From the NCBI RefSeq assembly GCF_900107415.1, contig NZ_FNPX01000005.1:186001-250000 (forward strand): a DNA stretch of 64,000 nt. The letters are read 5' to 3'. Numbering within the stretch: the first letter of the stretch is position 1; every line of letters begins with the position of its first letter. The translations under genes and the position numbers were made by a program. Below the pieces are notes generated by a model. It was given only the letters and a program-made list of their open reading frames with translations. It made no database searches and was not told where the DNA came from. This DNA comes from Jannaschia faecimaris. Its GTDB lineage: Bacteria; Pseudomonadota; Alphaproteobacteria; Rhodobacterales; Rhodobacteraceae. Positions 1-11,096 of this stretch are shown here, in pieces.

Positions 1-97
1 CGCGCGGCACGGATCCACGGACCCCTACCACAAGCACGCGGGCAACCGGCCCATGAACCGCAATCAAGGTGCCCAGACGCGCGGCGTCCAACGTCAC
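1..97 (-). CDS. xdhC: XdhC N-terminus (partial, xanthine dehydrogenase accessory protein)
   Basis: Only the first 32 codons are in the window; the gene continues past the left edge. XdhC binds the molybdenum cofactor and hands it to the XdhB subunit. The reading frame starts at a GTG whose last two bases lie in the TGA stop of xdhB (GTGA overlap), and it encodes a run ending GVRGSVPR, which resembles the conserved early XdhC motif. The position right after xdhB is the usual one for xdhC. The call rests on this short N-terminus and on the operon order. Confidence 0.75.
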   Translation of the reverse strand, partial: MTLDAARLGTLIAVHGPVARVLVVGVRGSVPR

Positions 98-2412
98 GAA
101 ACTGCCCGTACCGCGCCCAGCACCCGCTCCGCCGTGGCGGGCGCGTCCAAGTCCGGATAGGCAGGGCCACAGGCCGCGATCGCATTCGAAAGGGCCATCA
201 GAACGCTTATCCCATGCATGAACGGTGGCTCGCCCACCGCTTTGGAGCGATAGATCGTCTCCTCCCGGTTGGCGGCCTGCCAAAGATCCACGTTGAACAC
301 GGGCGGCAGATCCGACGCACAGGGGATCTTGTAGGTCGATGGCGCGTGCGTGCGCAGGCGGCCCTTGTCATCCCAAACCAGTTCTTCTGTCGTAAGCCAG
401 CCCGCCCCCTGCACGAAGCCGCCCTCGATCTGACCCAAGTCCAGCGCCGGGTTCAGCGAAGCCCCGGCGTCGTGCAGGATATCCGTCCGCAGGATGCGGT
501 TTTCCCCGGTCAGTGTGTCAATCACTACCTCGGAACAGGCCGCGCCGTAAGCGAAGTAGTAAAACGGCCGACCCCAACCCGCTTCCCGATCCCAGCTAAT
601 CTCGGGCGTGGCGTAGAAGCCGGTGGACGATAGCGAGACGCGCCCTGCATAGGCCATCGCGGCTGCTTTCTCGAAAGGGTAGACCTCACCGCCGACCGTC
701 ACGCAATCATCGGCGAAGACCACCTTTGCCGCGTCCGCTTGATGCGCCTGGGCCAGGAAGTCGGCGATCCGGTCCCGGATGGTGTCGCAGGCGGCCTTGA
801 CCGCCATCCCGTTCAGATCCGCCCCCGATGACGCCGCCGTGGCCGAGGTATTGGGCACCTTGGACGTGTCCGTCGCCGCCACTTTTACGCGCGCGACATC
901 ACACCCGAACCGGTCGGCGGCCACTTGTACGACCTTGGAATGCAGGCCCTGCCCCATCTCGGTGCCACCGTGGTTCAGGTGGATCGACCCGTCCGCATAC
1001 ACGTGCACCAGCGCGCCCGCCTGGTTCAAATGCGTGAGCGTGAAGGAAATCCCGAACTTCACCGGGGTCAGTGCAATGCCCCGTTTCAGCACCGCATTGG
1101 CAGCGTTCCAGTCAGCCACGCGCGCCTTGCGTTCGGCATAATTGCACGTCTCGGCCAATCGCGACGTCAACGCACCCAGACAGAAGTCGGTGACCTGCTG
1201 ACCGTAATGGGTGCGACCCGTCTTCTTCGTTTCAGAAATATCCCCGCCGGAGGCTCCGATCTCACCGATCGTATCGGCGTAGAAATTCCGCAACCTCACC
1301 TGCAACGGGTCCAGACCCGTCACATGCGCCACGTGGTCCATCACCCGCTCGATCCCCAGCATCCCCTGCGGCCCACCGAATCCCCGAAAGGCAGTGGCCG
1401 ATTGCGTGTTCGTGCGCAGCCGCCAGCTCTCGATGGACATCGCGGGGATGTCGTACGCGTTGTCGGCGTGCAGCATGGCGCGGTCGGCCACCGGCAACGA
1501 CAGATCCTGCGCCCAGCCGCAGCGCGTCCAATGTTTGAATTTCACCGCCAGCACACGGCCCCGGTCGTCGTGACCGACTTCGTAGGCGATGCGGAAATCG
1601 TGCCGCTTTCCGGTCACGATGAAATCGTCATCGCGGTCATAACGCATTCGACAGGCACGCCCCGTCAGCCGCGCGGCCAGTGCAGAGGCGATGGCCAGCG
1701 CGTTACCCTGGCTTTCCTTGCCGCCGAACCCGCCGCCCATGCGCCGCACCTCCGAGCGCACGGCATGCATCGGCACGCCCAACGCATCGGCGACCTTGTG
1801 CTGAATCTCGGTCGGATGCTGGGTGGAGGTGAAGACATGCATCTCCCCGGCCTCTGACGGCACGGCAAGCGCGGCCTGCCCTTCAAGGTAGAAATGCTCC
1901 TGCCCGCCCATCTCGATCTGGCTGGTCAGGACGTGGGGTGCCGCGGCCAGCGCCGCCTCCACATCGCCATCGGTCCAGACGCGGGGACCGCCGTCGAACC
2001 AGGATTCAGCGTCCAATGCGTCCTCCACGGTCAGGATCGCGTCACCTTCGGTCACCGTTGCCTTGTGCAACCGCGCCGCGCGGCGGGCGTGCAGGTGACT
2101 GTCGGCGACGACAACGTAGAGCGGTTGCCCCGCGTAGTGAATTTCCCCGGTGCAAAGCAACGGCTCGTCATGCAGGGAGGGCGAGCAATCCGGCATCGGA
2201 TCAAGATCGGCGGCGCTCAGCACAGCGACGACGCCGGGGGCCGCGCGGACCGCATCCAAGTCAAGCGCTTCAAGCGTACCGCGCGCGATGTCCGACACCC
2301 CAAACGCAAGGTGCAGGCATCCGGCGGGCGCGGGGACATCGTCGGTGTAGCGTGCGGCCCCCGTCACGTGCAGGCGCGCGCTTTCATGCGGCAGGGGTTT
2401 GGCGACGCTCAT
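94..2412 (-). CDS. xdhB: Xanthine dehydrogenase, molybdopterin-binding subunit XdhB
   Basis: Large catalytic subunit of cytoplasmic xanthine dehydrogenase, which oxidises hypoxanthine and xanthine to urate in purine breakdown. The 772-residue length fits bacterial XdhB. Visible molybdopterin motifs are QEHFYLEGQ (about residue 171), GGGFGGKE (about 226-233) and AFRGFGGPQ (341-349), plus GTEMGQGL and a C-terminal GEPP whose Glu (about 728) matches the catalytic base of the family. The ATG overlaps the xdhA stop by 4 bp (ATGA) and the gene overlaps xdhC by 4 bp, so the three genes look translationally coupled. Confidence 0.95.
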   Translation of the reverse strand: MSVAKPLPHESARLHVTGAARYTDDVPAPAGCLHLAFGVSDIARGTLEALDLDAVRAAPGVVAVLSAADLDPMPDCSPSLHDEPLLCTGEIHYAGQPLYVVVADSHLHARRAARLHKATVTEGDAILTVEDALDAESWFDGGPRVWTDGDVEAALAAAPHVLTSQIEMGGQEHFYLEGQAALAVPSEAGEMHVFTSTQHPTEIQHKVADALGVPMHAVRSEVRRMGGGFGGKESQGNALAIASALAARLTGRACRMRYDRDDDFIVTGKRHDFRIAYEVGHDDRGRVLAVKFKHWTRCGWAQDLSLPVADRAMLHADNAYDIPAMSIESWRLRTNTQSATAFRGFGGPQGMLGIERVMDHVAHVTGLDPLQVRLRNFYADTIGEIGASGGDISETKKTGRTHYGQQVTDFCLGALTSRLAETCNYAERKARVADWNAANAVLKRGIALTPVKFGISFTLTHLNQAGALVHVYADGSIHLNHGGTEMGQGLHSKVVQVAADRFGCDVARVKVAATDTSKVPNTSATAASSGADLNGMAVKAACDTIRDRIADFLAQAHQADAAKVVFADDCVTVGGEVYPFEKAAAMAYAGRVSLSSTGFYATPEISWDREAGWGRPFYYFAYGAACSEVVIDTLTGENRILRTDILHDAGASLNPALDLGQIEGGFVQGAGWLTTEELVWDDKGRLRTHAPSTYKIPCASDLPPVFNVDLWQAANREETIYRSKAVGEPPFMHGISVLMALSNAIAACGPAYPDLDAPATAERVLGAVRAVS

Positions 2413-3770
2413 GCCCTTACCTTCAGGATCGACGGGGCCGGGTCGGCCAGACGGCGCAGCATTCCTTCGGCCGCGTGCAGGCGATAGTTGGCAGAGGCAC
2501 GCATATCGCTGAGCGGCGAAAAATCACGGGCCAAGGATTTTGCCGCCTCGGCCAGCGTCGCCGCACCGAACGGCTTTCCAGTCAGCGCGGCCTCGGTCGC
2601 GGCGGCGCGTTTGGGCGTGCCCGCCATGCCACCAAAGGCCACGCGGGCGGCGGTGATTGTGCCATCCTCCACCGTCAGGTTGAACGCGCCGCAGACGGCG
2701 GAGATGTCCTGATCGAAACGCTTGGACAGTTTGTGGCAGACGAGGGTGTCGGCCTGACGCGGGATCGTCACGCGCTCCACGAATTCGCCGGGCTGACGGT
2801 CCTGTTTTCCGTACTCCAGAAAGTAGGCCTCCAACGGCATCGACCGGCGCGTTTCCCCGCGCCGCAGGTGCAACGTCGCGCCAAGGGCAATCAGCGCGGG
2901 CGGGCTGTCGCCGATGGGGGAGCCGTTGGCGATGTTGCCACCAAGGGTCGCCGCGTTGCGGACCTGCACGCTGCCGTACCGGCGCAGCAGTTCGGAGAAG
3001 CTGGCGAAATGAGGGGCCATGGCGTGGCGCAGGGTTTCCATATCGCACATTGCGCCGAGGGAAATCTCGTCCTCGGTGATCTTGACGCCTTTCAGATCGT
3101 CACAGCCCGCAAGGAAGGCCAGTTTGCCAAGCGGACGGAATTGCTTCGTCACCCAAAGCCCCACATCGGTGGCCCCGGCAACAAGCGTGGCGTCCGGGTT
3201 TTCCAGGTACCAGGCCGCCAGTTCATCTGCACCGCGCGGGTGGTGATGTTCGGATTCGAGTATTTGGGAAGCGGAGACCGGGAGTTCCGCCATATGAGCA
3301 GGGACGGGTGCCTGTTGCGCGGTCTTTGCCGCCCTCAGGATGGGCGCGTAGCCGGTGCAGCGGCAAAGGTTGCCAGCGATCTGGTCCTCGTGATCGGTCG
3401 CGCCGTTCGCATGGGCCGCGGCCATCGTGGTGACGAAACCCGGCGTGCAAAAGCCACATTGGGAGCCGTGGTGGTCGATCATTGCCTGCTGAACAGGGTG
3501 CAGGGTGCCGTCGGGGGCGACGACCCCCTCGACCGTGCGCACGGACTTGCCCGCCAGCTGCGGCAGGAACAGGATACAGGCGTTGAGCGCCTTCGCCTGC
3601 CCGTCGGCCCCGGTCACGATCACCGAACAGGCCCCGCAGTCCCCTTCGTTGCAGCCCTCCTTGGTGCCCATCAGACCGCGACTTTCGCGCAGCCAGTCCA
3701 AAAGGGTCATCGTCGGGTCGGAGCACGTGACTGTCGTGTCCTCACCGTTCAGGCGGAAGGGAATGTCCAT
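2409..3770 (-). CDS. xdhA: Xanthine dehydrogenase, FeS/FAD subunit XdhA
   Basis: Small subunit that carries electrons from the Mo site through two [2Fe-2S] clusters to FAD. The start chosen gives [10 protein letters not shown], 453 residues; the frame stays open 54 codons further upstream but would then overlap the divergent dnaE 5' region. The plant-ferredoxin-type cluster cysteines are at about 40, 45, 48 and 64. The second cluster has CGFC at 105-108 and CRC at 136-138. An FAD-binding domain begins near residue 185 ([10 protein letters not shown]). The linker between the FeS and FAD parts (about 164-172) is encoded by a copy of a dispersed repeat. First gene of the xdhABC operon. Confidence 0.95.
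   Translation of the reverse strand: MDIPFRLNGEDTTVTCSDPTMTLLDWLRESRGLMGTKEGCNEGDCGACSVIVTGADGQAKALNACILFLPQLAGKSVRTVEGVVAPDGTLHPVQQAMIDHHGSQCGFCTPGFVTTMAAAHANGATDHEDQIAGNLCRCTGYAPILRAAKTAQQAPVPAHMAELPVSASQILESEHHHPRGADELAAWYLENPDATLVAGATDVGLWVTKQFRPLGKLAFLAGCDDLKGVKITEDEISLGAMCDMETLRHAMAPHFASFSELLRRYGSVQVRNAATLGGNIANGSPIGDSPPALIALGATLHLRRGETRRSMPLEAYFLEYGKQDRQPGEFVERVTIPRQADTLVCHKLSKRFDQDISAVCGAFNLTVEDGTITAARVAFGGMAGTPKRAAATEAALTGKPFGAATLAEAAKSLARDFSPLSDMRASANYRLHAAEGMLRRLADPAPSILKVRA
3255..3279. repeat. Copy 1 of dispersed gene-end repeat, inside xdhA
   Basis: The core CGAGTATTTGGGAAGCGGAG is nearly the same as a sequence just after the dnaE stop (7452-7479) and related to one after livG (14330-14357). 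Here it lies within xdhA and encodes the linker between the FeS and FAD domains. Confidence 0.55.
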
Positions 3771-3934
3771 GTCGTCTTTCGCCGCGATACCAGATGCCAG
3801 GACCCGTCCCTTCGATGCGGCGTAGAAGGAACGTACCGATGAAACCCGCCAAATGGATGATTTGCAAGTCCGCCCGGCAACGCCAGCAGCAGATCGGGCT
3901 TTCGGTGGGCCGCGTCGCATGGCTAGATGCACCC

Positions 3935-6900
3935 ATGCCTGATCCCCGATTCATCCACCTGCGCGTGCACACCGAATACTCTCTGCTCGAAGGGGCGGTG
4001 CGGCTGAAAAAGCTGCCTGACCTGGTGGTGAAGAACCAGATGCCGGCCGTCGCGGTGACCGACACGAACAATATGTTTGCCGCGCTGGAGGCGGCGACCG
4101 GTCTTTCGGCGCGCGGCATCCAGCCGATCATGGGCTGCCAGATCGATATCATGCACGACCCGGCCGCGCCGGGGGAAAAACCACGCAAACCGGCACCGGT
4201 TGTCCTGCTGGCGCAGACGGAGGCGGGATACGAGAACCTGATGCGGATCAATTCCTGCCTGTACCTGGAGCGGCCCGACATGCTGCCGCAGGTCACGGTG
4301 GAGGAGCTGGCCGAGTTCTCCGACGGATTGATCTGCCTGACTGGCGGACCCAACGGCACCGTCGGGCGGCTGGTGGCCGACGGGCAGGAGGCCAAGGCCG
4401 AAGCCCTGCTGGAGCGGCTTCACGGCATCTTTGACGACCGGCTCTATATCGAGTTGCAACGCCAGCGCGCACCAGAACCGACCGAGCGGTTCCATGTCGA
4501 GCAGGCCTATGCGCGCGGTATCCCGCTGGTGGCGACAAACGACGTCTATTTCCCCGATCCACAGATGCACGAGGCGCATGACGCGTTCCTGTGCATTGGC
4601 GAAGGTTCCTATGTTGATCAGCAGGCACCGCGCCGGCAGGTCACGCCGCGCCACCACTTCGCCTCGCAGTCCGAGATGGCCGCTCTGTTCGCCGACCTGC
4701 CCGAGGCGCTGGAAAACACGATCGAGATCGCGCGCCGCTGCGCCTTTAAAACCTATGGGCGCGATCCGATCCTGCCGAAATTCGCCGACGACGAGGTGCA
4801 GGAATTGCGCCGCCAGTCCGAGGAGGGATTGCGCGCGCGCCTGGCCGTCATCCCCCATGCCGCCCCGGTGGAGGAATACGAAAAACGCCTCGAGTACGAG
4901 TTGGGCATTATCGAGGGGATGGGCTTTCCGGGCTATTTCCTGATCGTGGCCGACTTTATTAAATGGGCCAAGGATCACGACATCCCAGTGGGTCCCGGTC
5001 GCGGGTCTGGCGCGGGATCGCTGGTGGCCTATGCGCTGACGATCACCGACCTTGATCCGCTGCGCTATGCGCTCCTGTTCGAGCGGTTCCTGAACCCCGA
5101 ACGTGTATCGATGCCGGACTTCGACATCGACTTCTGCATGGATCGCCGGGAAGAGGTGATCCACTACGTTCAGGACAAGTACGGTCGAGACAAGGTGGGG
5201 CAGATCATCACCTTCGGCGCGCTGCTGTCCAAGGCCGCCGTGCGGGACGTGGGGCGCGTGCTGGGCATGTCGTATTTCCAGTGCGACCAGCTTTCGAAGA
5301 TGATCCCCGTGGAAGGCGTCAAACCCGTCTCGATCACCAAGGCCCTGGCGGACGAGCCGCGCCTGCGCGAAGCCGCCCGAGAGAGCGAACAGGATCGGCG
5401 GGAGGGGCGATCGAACCCGGTCAAACGCCTGCTGGACTATGCCGAGAAGCTGGAGGGCTTGCTGCGCAACGCCTCGACCCACGCCGCCGGCGTCGTGATC
5501 GGGGATCGGCCGCTGGACCGGCTTGTGCCGCTCTACAAGGACCCCCGGTCGGACATGCCGGCGACGCAGTTCAACATGAAATGGGTTGAGAAGGCCGGCT
5601 TGGTCAAATTCGACTTCCTTGGCCTCAAGACGCTGACGCAGGTGCAGAACGCGGTCGAATTGATCCGGGCGCAGGGACGCGACATCCATATGGCCGCCGA
5701 TGGGCGGCAACTCTACGCGCCGGCACCGGGCACCGAGAACGACATCAACGCCATCCCGCTGGACGACACGGCCAGTTACGAGCTTTACTCCGCCGCGCGC
5801 ACAGTCGCCGTGTTCCAGGTTGAATCCACGGGTATGATGGATGCGTTGCGGCGCATGAAGCCGACCTGCATTGAGGACATCGTGGCCCTGGTCGCGCTGT
5901 ACCGTCCCGGACCGATGGAGAACATTCCGAAGTATTGCGAGGTGAAGAACGGGCTGAGCACGCGCGACACCCTGCACCCCTCCATCGACCATATCCTGGA
6001 CGAGACGCAGGGCATCATCGTCTACCAGGAACAGGTGATGCAGATCGCGCAGGAAATGGCCGGGTATTCGCTGGGCGGGGCCGACCTGCTGCGCCGCGCG
6101 ATGGGCAAGAAGATCCAGGCGGAGATGGACGCGCAGAAACCGATCTTCCTGGAAGGCTCCGCCAAGAACGGTGTCGATGCCAAGAAGGCAGACGAGGTCT
6201 GGGCGCTCCTCGACAAGTTCGCCAACTACGGTTTCAACAAATCCCACGCAGCCGCCTATGCCGTCGTCAGCTACCAGACGGCCTGGCTCAAGGCGAACCA
6301 CCCGGTCGAGTTCATGGCCGGAATCATGAATTCCGACATTCACCTGACCGACAAGCTGTCGGTCTATGCCGAGGAGGTCCGCAAGGCGACGGATCGCGGT
6401 GGCCTCGGGCTGGAAATCGTACCACCCTGCGTCAACCGCTCCGCCGCGCGGTTTACCGTGGCAGACGGCAAGCTGGTGTATGGGCTGGGCGCGCTCAAGA
6501 ACGTGGGTGTGGAGGCCATGGGGCTGGTGGTCGACGGCCGCGGCGAGAAGCCCTTCTCGACGCTCTACGATTTCGCCCGCCGGGTGGACCTCAAGCGCGT
6601 GGGCAAGCGCCCGCTGGAGATGCTGGCCCGCGCCGGGGCGTTCGATCAGATCGACGACAATCGCGCCCGCTTGCTGGAGGCGTTGGACGGGCTGGTCGGC
6701 TATTCCGCCGCCATCCATGAACAACGCGCCTCCAACCAGGTCAGCCTGTTCGGCGAAGCGGGCGACGATCTGCCGGAGCCGCGCCTGCCCTTCCGCGATG
6801 ACTGGCTTCCGGCCGAACGCCTGGGTGAGGAGTTCAAGGCCATCGGCTTCTATCTGTCCGGCCATCCGCTCGATGACTACATGATCGCGCTTAAACGACA

Positions 6901-7453
6901 GAAGGTTCTAACGCTGGCCGACGTGCAGGCGCAGACCCGTAATGGGCCGATGGTGGCCAAGATCGCCGGTATCGTCTCCTCCCGGCAGGAACGCAAGTCC
7001 GCGCGCGGCAACCGCTTCGCGTTCCTTCAGGCCAGTGATCCGACCGGGGCCTACGAGGCGATGGTCTTCTCCGACACGCTGGATGCCAGCCGGGAACATC
7101 TGGAAGCCGGGTGTCGCGTAATCCTGCAAGTCGAAGCGACGCAGGAGTCGGACCAGCTCAAGTTGCTGGCCCGCGCCGTCACCCCGATGGATGATGCAGT
7201 GGACCAGGCCCCGCAGGTCGGCCTGCGCGTCTTCCTGGATGAACCGGACGCCATCGGACCATTGCAAGGACTACTTGCCCGCCTGTCGGGTGAGTCGGGG
7301 GCGCGCGGGCGCGGCCCGCTGCACCTGTGCCTGCTGGGCGATGATCTGCCCGGCGAGGTTGAGCTGCGCCTGCCCGATCTCTACCCGGTGAACCCGAAGG
7401 TGAAAGGGGCCCTGCGCTCCCTGCCCGGCGTCGCGATGGTGGAAGACGTCTGA
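3935..7453 (+). CDS. dnaE: DNA polymerase III subunit alpha
   Basis: Catalytic subunit of the replicative polymerase. The start at 3935 gives [20 protein letters not shown], the standard beginning of the PHP domain; an open upstream extension of 47 codons is ignored. The protein is 1172 residues, normal for alphaproteobacterial DnaE1. Features in order are the PHP domain (1 to about 280), a palm with [10 protein letters not shown] (about 355) and the catalytic Asp cluster PDFDIDFC (about 394-401), fingers with tandem HhH elements, and a C-terminal OB fold (near 1000-1080). It is divergent from xdhA with about 165 bp between the start codons. One of the gene-end repeats begins at its stop codon. 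Confidence 0.97.
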   Translation: MPDPRFIHLRVHTEYSLLEGAVRLKKLPDLVVKNQMPAVAVTDTNNMFAALEAATGLSARGIQPIMGCQIDIMHDPAAPGEKPRKPAPVVLLAQTEAGYENLMRINSCLYLERPDMLPQVTVEELAEFSDGLICLTGGPNGTVGRLVADGQEAKAEALLERLHGIFDDRLYIELQRQRAPEPTERFHVEQAYARGIPLVATNDVYFPDPQMHEAHDAFLCIGEGSYVDQQAPRRQVTPRHHFASQSEMAALFADLPEALENTIEIARRCAFKTYGRDPILPKFADDEVQELRRQSEEGLRARLAVIPHAAPVEEYEKRLEYELGIIEGMGFPGYFLIVADFIKWAKDHDIPVGPGRGSGAGSLVAYALTITDLDPLRYALLFERFLNPERVSMPDFDIDFCMDRREEVIHYVQDKYGRDKVGQIITFGALLSKAAVRDVGRVLGMSYFQCDQLSKMIPVEGVKPVSITKALADEPRLREAARESEQDRREGRSNPVKRLLDYAEKLEGLLRNASTHAAGVVIGDRPLDRLVPLYKDPRSDMPATQFNMKWVEKAGLVKFDFLGLKTLTQVQNAVELIRAQGRDIHMAADGRQLYAPAPGTENDINAIPLDDTASYELYSAARTVAVFQVESTGMMDALRRMKPTCIEDIVALVALYRPGPMENIPKYCEVKNGLSTRDTLHPSIDHILDETQGIIVYQEQVMQIAQEMAGYSLGGADLLRRAMGKKIQAEMDAQKPIFLEGSAKNGVDAKKADEVWALLDKFANYGFNKSHAAAYAVVSYQTAWLKANHPVEFMAGIMNSDIHLTDKLSVYAEEVRKATDRGGLGLEIVPPCVNRSAARFTVADGKLVYGLGALKNVGVEAMGLVVDGRGEKPFSTLYDFARRVDLKRVGKRPLEMLARAGAFDQIDDNRARLLEALDGLVGYSAAIHEQRASNQVSLFGEAGDDLPEPRLPFRDDWLPAERLGEEFKAIGFYLSGHPLDDYMIALKRQKVLTLADVQAQTRNGPMVAKIAGIVSSRQERKSARGNRFAFLQASDPTGAYEAMVFSDTLDASREHLEAGCRVILQVEATQESDQLKLLARAVTPMDDAVDQAPQVGLRVFLDEPDAIGPLQGLLARLSGESGARGRGPLHLCLLGDDLPGEVELRLPDLYPVNPKVKGALRSLPGVAMVEDV

Positions 7454-7479
7454 TCGAGTATTTGGAAAGCAGAGACGCC
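7452..7479. repeat. Copy 2 of dispersed gene-end repeat, at the dnaE stop
   Basis: Starting in the dnaE stop codon, the sequence CGAGTATTTGGAAAGCAGAG matches the copy inside xdhA at nearly every position. The rest of the 148-bp gap up to the convergent Lrp gene shows no clear terminator or gene. Confidence 0.55.
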
Positions 7480-7601
7480 TTGCCTGCGTAAACCGGGGTG
7501 AGCCGGTCGCGGGATTGCAGTTCCTATGTTCGGCACCCGCATTCGCCGCCTGAACGTAGGCCGACCGGAACCCCTTCGAAACCGGCGGCGCGTCAAAACA
7601 T

Positions 7602-8063
7602 TCAGATGGGCAGTGCGGTCGTGTCCTTGATGTTTTCCATGACGAAGCTGGCCGAGATGTCAGCCATCTGCACCCGTGCGATCAGGGCCTTGTAGAACCG
7701 GTCATAGTCGGCCACGTCAGCCACCCGAACCCGCAGCACATAGTCGAGGTCACCCGTCATCCGGTGCGCGCCCTGGATTTCCGGCATCGAGGCGACGGCG
7801 GCCTGAAACTTGTTCAACCAGGTCTGATCGTGCGTGCCGACGCGGATCATCACCAGGACAGACAGCCCGAGGCCCAGCAGTGCGGCATCCAAGTGGGCAA
7901 CGCGTTCACGGATCACGCCCGCCTCCTCCAGCCGCTTGATCCGCCGCCAACAGGCGTTGCGCGAAAGACTGACACGCTCGGCCAATGTGTCGAGACTGGC
8001 TGTTGTGTCGATTTGCAGCTGCCGTAGGATTCGGCGGTCAGTTTCGTCTATAATAGTCGTCAT
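7602..8063 (-). CDS. Lrp/AsnC family transcriptional regulator
   Basis: A 153-residue feast/famine regulator: an N-terminal winged helix (about 5-60, including LDTLAERVSLSRNACWRRI) followed by a RAM effector-binding domain (about 70-150, with GDLDYVLRVRV). The start at 8063 gives MTTIIDETDRR, typical for the family; an ATG 11 codons upstream is also open. Proteins of this family usually bind amino acids and often control a divergent neighbour, here the small gene at 8168. The intergenic region carries a spaced inverted repeat that could be its operator. The ligand cannot be told from sequence. Confidence 0.9.
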   Translation of the reverse strand: MTTIIDETDRRILRQLQIDTTASLDTLAERVSLSRNACWRRIKRLEEAGVIRERVAHLDAALLGLGLSVLVMIRVGTHDQTWLNKFQAAVASMPEIQGAHRMTGDLDYVLRVRVADVADYDRFYKALIARVQMADISASFVMENIKDTTALPI

Positions 8064-8073
8064 GATCAGGAAG

Positions 8074-8114
8074 ATATCCCACAAATTGAAAGCCATCCAG
8101 CGTCTTTGGGATAT
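8074..8114. promoter_or_regulatory. Spaced inverted repeat, candidate Lrp-type operator
   Basis: ATATCCCA (8074-8081) and TGGGATAT (8107-8114) form a perfect 8-bp inverted repeat with centres 33 bp apart, about three helical turns. It lies between the divergent Lrp gene and the gene at 8168 in an AT-rich region. Autoregulation by the Lrp protein is an inference. Confidence 0.45.
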
Positions 8115-8167
8115 TTTGACTCCATATACCTGACAAACTGGCCACAGTTCAGAAACCGGAGGCTACC

Positions 8168-8386
8168 ATGACCCAAATCGCTCAGTTCATTCGCGGATTT
8201 CAGGACCATCCCGCTTCGGTGGACGAAAGCTATTTTGGGCACATGCGCTTTGCTCTCGGCTTTGCCGGTGCGCTCTTCGCCGCCGGAGGTGCAGCCCTGA
8301 TCCATGCGCTGATCCCGCCGCTGTTCGAGACGACAGCCAGCGAAAAGATTAAGGCGCTGCACACCAAGATCATCAACCGCCACTGA
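8168..8386 (+). CDS. Small conserved membrane protein, DUF6356-like
   Basis: A 72-residue protein with an N-terminal motif resembling DHPASVDESYFGHM, one hydrophobic segment (about 30-48, FALGFAGALFAAGGAALIHA) and a basic C-terminus. I recognise the pattern from small alphaproteobacterial proteins annotated DUF6356; no function is established. An RBS-like CCGGAGG precedes the ATG. It is transcribed divergently from the Lrp gene and may be its target. Related proteins are sometimes labelled capsule-related, which I cannot support. Confidence 0.75.
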   Translation: MTQIAQFIRGFQDHPASVDESYFGHMRFALGFAGALFAAGGAALIHALIPPLFETTASEKIKALHTKIINRH

Positions 8387-8450
8387 ACCGACTCGCCCCG
8401 TCAGGTTGCGCGGCCAGGGCGGAACTGCCCGCCAGCGGTTTCGGCGAACC

Positions 8451-9158
8451 CTATGACCAGGCGACTTCGCCCAGAAAGATATATCCTGCGCCATAGATCG
8501 TCTTGATCAGCGCGGGGTTTTTCGGATCTTCCCCCATTTTCGCGCGCAGACGCGAAACCCGCACATCGATGGCGCGGTCGAAACTTTCACTGGCGCTGCC
8601 GCCCAAGGCCTCCTGCATCTCGGCACGCGACAATAGGCGGCGGGGGCGGCCAAGGAACAGGCGCAGGATTTCGGCCTCGGCCTGGCTGAAGCCGACTTCG
8701 CCGTCCTTTACCTGACCCGGCGGCCCCGTGAGAGTGAAGCGGTCGAAATCTGCCGTGAACGGCCCGAACCGCGCGATAGTGCGCGCGGGGGCCGTGGGGG
8801 TCTTGCGCAGGCGCGCACGCACACGGGCCACGATCTCGGCGGGTTCGAAGGGTTTGACCACGTAGTCGTCCGCGCCCAGCTCAAGTCCGGTGATCCGGTC
8901 CTGCACCTGCCCGCGCCCGGAGATGATGATGATCGCCGCGCCGCCCTCCAGCGCCAGTTGCGACACGACGGCCAGACCATCCCGGTCCGGAAGGCCCAGA
9001 TCAACCAGGCAAACGTCGGGGGTGGATTGGCGCAGGGCAGACTCGAACGCGGCAGCACGGGCGTAGGTGCTGACCTGCATCCCAGAGGCCAGCAACGCGT
9101 CGGCCAGCAAGTCGCGGATCTGAGGATCATCGTCCAGAATGGCAACGCGGGGCATCAT
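8451..9158 (-). CDS. OmpR/PhoB-type response regulator
   Basis: About 235 residues: a receiver domain with acidic pocket DDD (9-11), phospho-acceptor Asp at about 53 (CLVDLGLP) and a conserved Lys in VKPF, followed by a winged-helix DNA-binding domain (about 135-232, with AIDVRVSRLRAKM). The start at 9158 (MMPRV) makes an ATGA overlap with the upstream hybrid kinase; the next codon is also ATG and would overlap by 1 bp. The coupling says kinase and regulator are partners. A 10-bp-spaced direct repeat in the promoter between the kinase and the acyl-CoA synthetase is the natural candidate target. Confidence 0.93.
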   Translation of the reverse strand: MMPRVAILDDDPQIRDLLADALLASGMQVSTYARAAAFESALRQSTPDVCLVDLGLPDRDGLAVVSQLALEGGAAIIIISGRGQVQDRITGLELGADDYVVKPFEPAEIVARVRARLRKTPTAPARTIARFGPFTADFDRFTLTGPPGQVKDGEVGFSQAEAEILRLFLGRPRRLLSRAEMQEALGGSASESFDRAIDVRVSRLRAKMGEDPKNPALIKTIYGAGYIFLGEVAWS

Positions 9159-11059
9159 GCCAGGGCCGCCGCAAGTTTCTCGAGCGTGAACGGCTTGCGG
9201 ATAACCGGCCATTCCGCCACCGCCTCGCGGTAGAGCGGTGCGTCATGCGGCAGCGAGGTCATCAGCGCGACGCGCAGGTTTCGGGCAGCGGCCGTCCGCA
9301 CCAGGTCGAGGCCAGTTTCACAAGATTTCAGCATGATGTCCGACAGGACCATGGCAATGCCCTCAATGTCCATGAGGTCCCGCGCTTCCGTGACGGAGGA
9401 AGCTTCCAGAACCGAATGCCCCGCCGTCACCAGGCGGTCGCGCACGGCCTCGCGGATATGGGGCGCATCCTCGACCAGCAGGATCAGCATTGGCGGCGGA
9501 CCCGGCGGCGGCGTGCGCAGCGGCAGACGCAAGGTAACCTGTGCACCACCGCCAGGCGCATTCTCCAGCCTAGTGCGCCCGCCGGCCAGTTTCACCACGT
9601 CATAGACCATCGACAGGCCCAAGCCCGTACCATCCTCGCCCTTTTCGGTGAAGAACGGCTCCACCCCCTTTTGCAGCGCTTGGGTGCTGAATCCCGGCCC
9701 GCTGTCGGCCACGATAAGGTCGACCCAAGTGTCGCGTACGTTTCGGGCCGCCACGGTGATCGCGCCTTTATCCTCTCCGATGGCGTCGCGGGCATTCAGG
9801 ATCAAGTTCAGCGCGGCATCGCGCAGCGCCTCGGGGTCGAGCAATACCGGCTCATTCAGCCCGTCGACTAACCAGTTCAGGGTGATCCCGCCTGGAAGCG
9901 ACGCTTCTGCCAGCAGGACGACTTCGGCCAGGAACGCCGCCAGGTTGGTCGCACGGGGCGACAGGTCGCGTGGGCCCGACAGCCCGGCGATCCGGTCGAT
10001 CAACGCACCGCCCCGCGTCGCCGCCAAACCTATCGCCTCGATCGCCTTGGCCGCCCCGGGCGGTAGGTCGAGGCCGGTCAGGCGGTCCTTTTGCCCGAGG
10101 ATGATCGTGAGAAGATTGGCGAAGTCATGCGCCATCCCGCTCGTGAGCTGGGCCGCAACCTGACGGCCTGCGGATTGCGCCAGCGCGGCACGGGCCTGCG
10201 CCTCCTCGGTGATATCGACCGACAGGGCATAGACGCCGGTCACGCCGTCCTCGTCCCGGTCGGGGGTGAAGCTCACACGGATACGGCGGGCCGAGGCGTC
10301 ATGGGTGATCTCGAAAACCGAGGGGGTGCCCTCCAGCGCCGCCGTCAGGCGCGGTTTGATATCGGCATAAGTCCGCGTGCCCAGCGCCTCTGCCATGGTC
10401 ATGCCGAGGATGTCAGACTTGGCACCCGGCATGACCGCGCCCAGACGACGGTTCGAAAATGTATAGCGCCGGTCCCGGTCCAGTCGCGCGATGTGAGCGG
10501 GCAGCATCTCGGTCGTCATCTGGATCCGCGCCGCCATCTCGGTCGCTTCGCTCTGCGCCTGCCGCAGGGCGGCGTTGGTGGCGGCCAACTGGCGGTTGGC
10601 CAGCTCCAGTGCCTCGTGGCGTTCCAGCAGTTGCTCGGACAACACCTCAGAGCGGGCCCGCAGCAGACGCTCCTGCGCACGCGCCACGGTGATGTCGGTA
10701 TAGACGGTCACCCACCCCCCTTGCGGCAGCGGCGAGCCTTCGACCGAGATGATCTGCCCGGACGGCCGCGTACGTTCAAGGTAATGCGGCTCGAACGCGC
10801 GGGCCTGCGCCACGCGTTCGGTCAGCATCGCATCGATATCGTCTACCGCCCCGTATTCGCCCCGCTCAAGCAGAAATCGAATCGTGTCGGCGAAAGACGC
10901 GCCGGGGCGCGACAAGGCGTCCGGCAGGTCGAACATCGTGGCAAATCGCCGGTTGCTGACCGTAAGTCGCAGGTCCGCATCATAGATCGACAGGGCCTGT
11001 CCGATCAGGTTCAGCCCAGCCTGCGTCAGGCTGGCGGGGGTGCCGCGCGTGCTTGTCAT
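9155..11059 (-). CDS. PAS-domain hybrid sensor histidine kinase
   Basis: A 634-residue cytosolic kinase with no membrane segments. Order: PAS fold (about 12-125), coiled coil (about 126-180), second PAS (about 183-288), HisKA dimerisation domain with phospho-His at about 311 (SGMAHDFANLL), HATPase with N box LNARDA, DSGPG and GTGLGL (about 420-482), and a C-terminal receiver with Asp near 574 (MVLSDIML). The lack of a sensor membrane domain suggests it reads a cytoplasmic signal, possibly a substrate or CoA ester made by the neighbouring ligases (inference). It precedes and overlaps the response regulator gene and is divergent from the acyl-CoA synthetase. Confidence 0.93.
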   Translation of the reverse strand: MTSTRGTPASLTQAGLNLIGQALSIYDADLRLTVSNRRFATMFDLPDALSRPGASFADTIRFLLERGEYGAVDDIDAMLTERVAQARAFEPHYLERTRPSGQIISVEGSPLPQGGWVTVYTDITVARAQERLLRARSEVLSEQLLERHEALELANRQLAATNAALRQAQSEATEMAARIQMTTEMLPAHIARLDRDRRYTFSNRRLGAVMPGAKSDILGMTMAEALGTRTYADIKPRLTAALEGTPSVFEITHDASARRIRVSFTPDRDEDGVTGVYALSVDITEEAQARAALAQSAGRQVAAQLTSGMAHDFANLLTIILGQKDRLTGLDLPPGAAKAIEAIGLAATRGGALIDRIAGLSGPRDLSPRATNLAAFLAEVVLLAEASLPGGITLNWLVDGLNEPVLLDPEALRDAALNLILNARDAIGEDKGAITVAARNVRDTWVDLIVADSGPGFSTQALQKGVEPFFTEKGEDGTGLGLSMVYDVVKLAGGRTRLENAPGGGAQVTLRLPLRTPPPGPPPMLILLVEDAPHIREAVRDRLVTAGHSVLEASSVTEARDLMDIEGIAMVLSDIMLKSCETGLDLVRTAAARNLRVALMTSLPHDAPLYREAVAEWPVIRKPFTLEKLAAALA

Positions 11060-11096
11060 AGCCCGACGGTATCATGAGGTGGGCGCGCAGCAAGCT

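Noticed and set aside
1938-3842. 634-codon plus-strand frame across xdhB/xdhA
   Set aside because: Antisense shadow of the well-supported xdhAB genes.
3923-6865. 980-codon minus-strand frame across dnaE
   Set aside because: Shadow of dnaE; no motifs or RBS, and it would also run into the xdhA/dnaE start region.
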